A stretch of DNA of 64,000 nt, taken from Ilumatobacteraceae bacterium. GTDB taxonomy: Bacteria; Actinomycetota; Acidimicrobiia; Acidimicrobiales; Ilumatobacteraceae. The translations under genes and the position numbers were made by a program. The notes below the pieces were generated by a model. That model was given only the letters and a program-made list of their open reading frames with translations, was not told the DNA's origin and did not search any database. The stretch is from assembly GCA_033344875.1 (NCBI GenBank), contig JAWPMO010000001.1, positions 1,823,595 through 1,887,594 on the forward strand. Direction: 5' to 3'. Each line of letters opens with the position of its first letter. The first letter of the stretch is position 1. This document shows, one piece after another, positions 59,252-64,000 of this stretch.

Positions 59252-59740
59252 TCAGCGCCGTTGCCGACGGAAGTGGGGATTCTCCGGCGTCTCGACGGCG
59301 GTCAGGTACGGATGCCACGGCCCGCCGGCGGCGCCCTGCTTCAGCGACGCCATCGTCGCGTCACGGGTGTGCTCGAAGACCGCTTCCTCCGACTCGGCCC
59401 CCGGCGGCACCCACACCGACACGATCAGGCAGTGGTCACCATCGGGATCGTCCATCTGCAGGTCGAGCACGGCCGCTGCGACACCCGCCTGCGCCGCGCC
59501 GAGCGTGAGGTCGGCATGGCGCTGGTCGCTCACACCGATGGCCGGAACGAGCAGCGTCACCGGCACCACGGGCAGGTTCGGCTTGGCGACGACCACGAAT
59601 GGCGAGTGCCCCATCGTCGGTGTCGCGATCGCCGTCGCCCACGCGGTTCCGACCGGCCCCTCGCGCTCGCCGAGGACGGTGGTGACCCGGATGCCGTCGA
59701 CGCCGTCGCCGGCCGAGCCCTCTCCGATCTGTGTCGCCAC
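59252..59740 (-). CDS. Formaldehyde-activating enzyme (Fae)-family protein
   Basis: 162 aa. GPVGTAWATAIATPTMGHSP and VVVAKPNLPVVPVTLLVP, then AQAGVAAAVLDLQ, align with the Fae fold (typically GPVGEAFATALANQ, PNVPVKPATLMV, GPAQAAVAKAV). Fae condenses formaldehyde with tetrahydromethanopterin. Here the catalytic His of the AHIDL motif appears replaced (GIRVTTVLG), so activity is doubtful. GGGAGG stands six bases before GTG 59740. It is divergent from deoD by 48 bp. Confidence 0.82.
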   Translation of the reverse strand: MATQIGEGSAGDGVDGIRVTTVLGEREGPVGTAWATAIATPTMGHSPFVVVAKPNLPVVPVTLLVPAIGVSDQRHADLTLGAAQAGVAAAVLDLQMDDPDGDHCLIVSVWVPPGAESEEAVFEHTRDATMASLKQGAAGGPWHPYLTAVETPENPHFRRQRR

Positions 59741-59776
59741 GATGCGCCTCCCTTTCGATTTGCTGCCGTCCGACTC

Positions 59777-59782
59777 TACGCT
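59777..59782 (+). promoter_or_regulatory. Probable -10 box upstream of deoD
   Basis: TACGCT ends 6 nt before the deoD ATG at 59789. The divergent Fae-like gene starts 48 bp away. Confidence 0.35.
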
Positions 59783-59788
59783 GAGGGC

Positions 59789-60502
59789 ATGCCGATCCAC
59801 TTGCGCGCCGAACCCGGCGACTACGCCCCGAACGTCCTCTGCCCCGGCGACCCCCGTCGCGCCGCGTACATCGCCGAGACGTTCTTCGATCCCGGCTATC
59901 GGACCGTGAACGAAGAGCGGGGCATGCTCGGCTTCACCGGCACGTTCGAGGGCAAGCCGATCAGCGTGCAGACGACCGGCATGGGTTGCCCGTCAGCCGG
60001 CATCGTGTTCGAAGAACTCGTCATGCTCGGCGCCCAGCGGCTCGTGCGGGTCGGCACCAGCGGTGGCCTGAAGGACGGGATGCAGATGGGCGACACCGTG
60101 ATCGGCATCGCCGCGACCGCCGAGGATGCGACCCCCCTGCGGTACGCACAGATCGACTCGTACGCGCCGACGGCAACGTTCGAGCTCGCCGAGACCGCGG
60201 CCCGACTCAGCCGCGAGCAGGGTGCGACCGTGCACGTCGGAACGATCCTGACCAGCGGCGTGTTCTACGACCCCGATCCCGGCACGTTCGCCCGGTGGAA
60301 GCGCACGGGTCACATCGCGGTCGAGATGGAGGCAGCGATGATGTACACCGTCGCTGCGATCCACGGCATCGAGGCGCTCGCCATGATGACCGTGTCCGAC
60401 ATCCTCGAAGAGTCGGGCGACACCACGCGCATCAGCGACGACGACCTCAAGCGAGGCGTCGACGACATGATGCGTCTCGCCTGCCGCGTCGCCGTCAGCT
60501 GA
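59789..60502 (+). CDS. deoD: Purine nucleoside phosphorylase, DeoD type
   Basis: 237 aa. CPGDPRRAAYIAE (phosphate site), TGMGCPSAGIVFEELVMLGA, RVGTSGGLKDGMQMGD, and VEMEAAMMYTVAA (ribose-binding Glu) are in the order of hexameric PNP. SDILEE near the C-terminus is the base-binding Asp region. It phosphorolyses purine nucleosides in salvage; uridine phosphorylase is a close alternative. The 3' end overlaps the convergent SEC-C gene by 8 bp. Confidence 0.92.
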   Translation: MPIHLRAEPGDYAPNVLCPGDPRRAAYIAETFFDPGYRTVNEERGMLGFTGTFEGKPISVQTTGMGCPSAGIVFEELVMLGAQRLVRVGTSGGLKDGMQMGDTVIGIAATAEDATPLRYAQIDSYAPTATFELAETAARLSREQGATVHVGTILTSGVFYDPDPGTFARWKRTGHIAVEMEAAMMYTVAAIHGIEALAMMTVSDILEESGDTTRISDDDLKRGVDDMMRLACRVAVS

Positions 60503-61859
60503 CGCCGCTCTCCCCGTCGGTCGGCTCGGCCTCGCCCGTGTCGCCGGCACCGCCGAGTTCCGCCAGCAGTTCGTCGAGGGCGCTCATGTCGAGCCCTTCG
60601 TCGAACGCCTCGCGGAGTTCGTCGTGCGTCGCCGCGCTCTCGAAGATCTGACCGATCGCGAGCGTCACGGTCTCGAGCTCACGGCTCGCGAACCCTTCGA
60701 GCATCGCCGGGGCCATGTCGTCGTTGACGGGCAGGAACCCGCCGTACGCCCGGTATCCGCTGCCGACCGGAACGAGTCGACCGATGATCTTCCAGCCGGC
60801 CTCGAGCGGTGCGTCGGGCAGGGTGTCGACCACGGTCCGGCGCGAGCGGTCGGCGAGGTCGATGACGTCCATCGTGCCCGCGCGTGACCGCTCGACTTCG
60901 TAGACCGAGCGGGTGGCGTCGATCCACGACCGCAGGAGTTCCACTTCATCGGACGGGAGCAAGGTTCCACGGGCATCGAGGAACCGCTGCGCCACGCCAC
61001 CTTCGAACAGGGCGAGATCGACCGTGAGGTAGGAGTCATGGACCATCCGGCTCAGCTCCGGATCGGTGACCCCGTCGACGATCTCGTCGCCGATCGACGC
61101 CGGCAGCAGCGCCGCATTGACCTGCATGAACCGCATCAGCTTGACGTACAGCCAACCGGCCCGGTCGGCGATCGGGTGCAGTTCGCGGCCCAGGTGACAC
61201 TGCTTGTACTTCTTGCCAGACCCGCACGGGCAGCGATCGTTCCGTCCGGCCATCGGTCTCGGCCGCACGGCGGCGAAGGGCGCGATCTCCTCGGCCAATT
61301 CCTGAGCGAACCCTCGATCGGCGGCGTGCGGATCGAACGCCGTGTCGAGGTCGATGTCGACATCGGCCCCGGCCTCCCGGAGCAGTTCGCGCGCCGCCGT
61401 GGCGTTGCTTCGGTCGGCTTCGACCGCGCCGAGGTCGGCGAGCACGAGCCGGTTCCCCGACGAGCGGGCGGCGGCGAGCAACTCGATCGCGGCATCGGTG
61501 TGACCGTGCCAGGCGAGATGACGGGCCCGCAGCCAGGCGACACCCGCCGACGGATCTTCGAGCTCACCGAGTCGGTCGATCAGTGCATCGAGCGGCTCTC
61601 CGAGCTGATCGTCGTCACTCCATCGGGTCCACGCCGCCTCCGCGATGTCGGGGTCGCCCAGCGACTCGATGACGTCGGAGAGATCATCGGGCACATCACC
61701 CGCCGCATCGACCACCGCCTCCAACCGCTCCGCCGAGGCAGCATCGAGCCCGAACTCGACGGTCGCCCGATGCACCCGATCAGCAACCGGGTCACCGACG
61801 GGCCGGTCGTCCGACCCCGCGTGCCGACCTACCTCGGACACACCGTCGACGTCACTCAT
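60495..61859 (-). CDS. SEC-C motif protein
   Basis: 454 aa. An acidic N-terminal helical region (~1-190) leads to the zinc-binding SEC-C motif GRNDRCPCGSGKKYKQCHLG at about 205. A C-terminal ~220-residue part of unknown fold (DEIVDGVTDPELSRMVHDSY, YRAYGGFLPVNDDMAPAML) follows. SEC-C motifs occur in SecA and in many uncharacterised proteins. It is probably soluble. Start ATG 61859; the region between it and ilvC holds inverted repeats. Confidence 0.85.
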   Translation of the reverse strand: MSDVDGVSEVGRHAGSDDRPVGDPVADRVHRATVEFGLDAASAERLEAVVDAAGDVPDDLSDVIESLGDPDIAEAAWTRWSDDDQLGEPLDALIDRLGELEDPSAGVAWLRARHLAWHGHTDAAIELLAAARSSGNRLVLADLGAVEADRSNATAARELLREAGADVDIDLDTAFDPHAADRGFAQELAEEIAPFAAVRPRPMAGRNDRCPCGSGKKYKQCHLGRELHPIADRAGWLYVKLMRFMQVNAALLPASIGDEIVDGVTDPELSRMVHDSYLTVDLALFEGGVAQRFLDARGTLLPSDEVELLRSWIDATRSVYEVERSRAGTMDVIDLADRSRRTVVDTLPDAPLEAGWKIIGRLVPVGSGYRAYGGFLPVNDDMAPAMLEGFASRELETVTLAIGQIFESAATHDELREAFDEGLDMSALDELLAELGGAGDTGEAEPTDGESGVS

Positions 61860-61888
61860 GAAGGAGCACTCCCTGGGTTCGAGAACGA

Positions 61889-61920
61889 GTCATCACACGC
61901 CGATCCCAACGTGTGATGAC
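61889..61920. other. Perfect 11-bp hairpin
   Basis: GTCATCACACG and CGTGTGATGAC with a 10-base loop. It lies 30 bp upstream of the SEC-C gene start and 120 bp beyond the ilvC stop. It could be the final terminator of the ilv operon or an operator of the SEC-C gene. Confidence 0.7.
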
Positions 61921-61933
61921 CCATTCTGAGATT

Positions 61934-63643
<1,710 letters not shown>

Positions 63644-63647
<4 letters not shown>

Positions 63648-64000
63648 GTCAAGAGCTCCCGGTTGTGCTGCTGGGTCGGATGGACGAGGACCTCGTCGTT
63701 GGACTTACCGGCCGGAACCATCGGGAAGACGTTCTCGTCGGGGTCGGTGCGGAAGTCGATGACGACGCACCGGTCGTTGATCGAGTTGGCCTTCTCGATC
63801 GCGGGTGCGACCTCTTCGGGTGACTCGACCAGGATGCCGACACAGCCCATCGCCTCGGCCCACATCACGAAGTCGGGGCAGGTGCCAGAGTGCAGGTCGG
63901 TCTGGCTGTACCGCTCGTCGTAGAACATGTTCTGCCATTGGCGCACCATGCCCAGCCAGCCGTTGTTGAGGATCGCGACCTTGATCGGGATGTTCTCGAG
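63644..64000 (-). CDS. ilvB: Acetolactate synthase large subunit (partial, C-terminus)
   Basis: The last ~118 residues of the ThDP-dependent large subunit. [20 protein letters not shown] is the conserved segment after the ThDP/Mg motif, and [20 protein letters not shown] is the C-terminal signature. It enters from the right edge, so the start and catalytic Glu are not visible. First gene of the ilvBNC operon. Confidence 0.96.

Overview
This window looks like a chromosomal segment of a high-GC actinobacterium, most plausibly an Acidimicrobiia (Ilumatobacter-like) lineage. That placement is inference. It rests on the very high GC, frequent GTG starts, many 4-bp or 1-bp stop/start overlaps, F420/LLM-type flavin enzymes, a DUF1446/AtuA plus acyl-CoA carboxylase cluster, a TIGR03084-type protein, split methylmalonyl-CoA mutase and an Fae-like protein. 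Several genes carry a TANNNT box 6-9 nt before the start codon, which suggests leaderless mRNAs.

Layout. 0-6.6 kb: sucD (cut by the window edge), sucC and a B12-binding mutase subunit; a flavodoxin-like protein; an ArsR/CDF metal-efflux pair with a clear palindromic operator; a FAD oxidoreductase coupled to an alpha/beta hydrolase. 6.6-18.8 kb: an HD-GYP protein with a Val-Pro-Thr tail, PcrA helicase, a cytochrome b/molybdopterin oxidoreductase pair, an LLM enzyme, ABC-F, an OmpR/histidine-kinase pair with a candidate regulon box, and a tandem FluC pair. 18.8-33.5 kb: a ferredoxin-P450-methyltransferase operon with a divergent TetR gene, DedA, a six-gene acyl-CoA carboxylase/AtuA operon, a GAF-SpoIIE phosphatase and acyl-CoA metabolism. 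33.5-40.9 kb: an acidic repeat protein, MFS exporter, TetR, lipoprotein and LuxR genes, then an Rrf2 (NsrR-like) regulator translationally coupled to a three-domain copper nitrite reductase.

41.0-55.1 kb is a ~14-kb integrated mobile element. A tyrosine integrase sits at its right end. It is flanked by a 79-bp near-identical duplication (75/79) of the 3' end of an acyl-CoA dehydrogenase gene. Integration swapped the last ~26 codons of that gene for an element-borne copy, and every difference is silent. The element carries a MobF relaxase, two small HTH proteins with 10-bp phased iterons, a HicA-like/HTH toxin-antitoxin pair, a decayed second integrase fragment, a twice-occurring hairpin repeat, and a block of five co-directional cargo genes. 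That block includes an AbiJ/HEPN-like protein and a DUF4365 nuclease-TPR protein, and is the best candidate here for an undescribed (probably defence) system.

55.1-64 kb returns to the core chromosome: acyl-CoA dehydrogenase, an O-antigen-ligase-like protein, cysS, an Fae-family protein without the catalytic His, deoD, a SEC-C protein, and the ilvB-ilvN-ilvC operon ending in a nested inverted-repeat structure.
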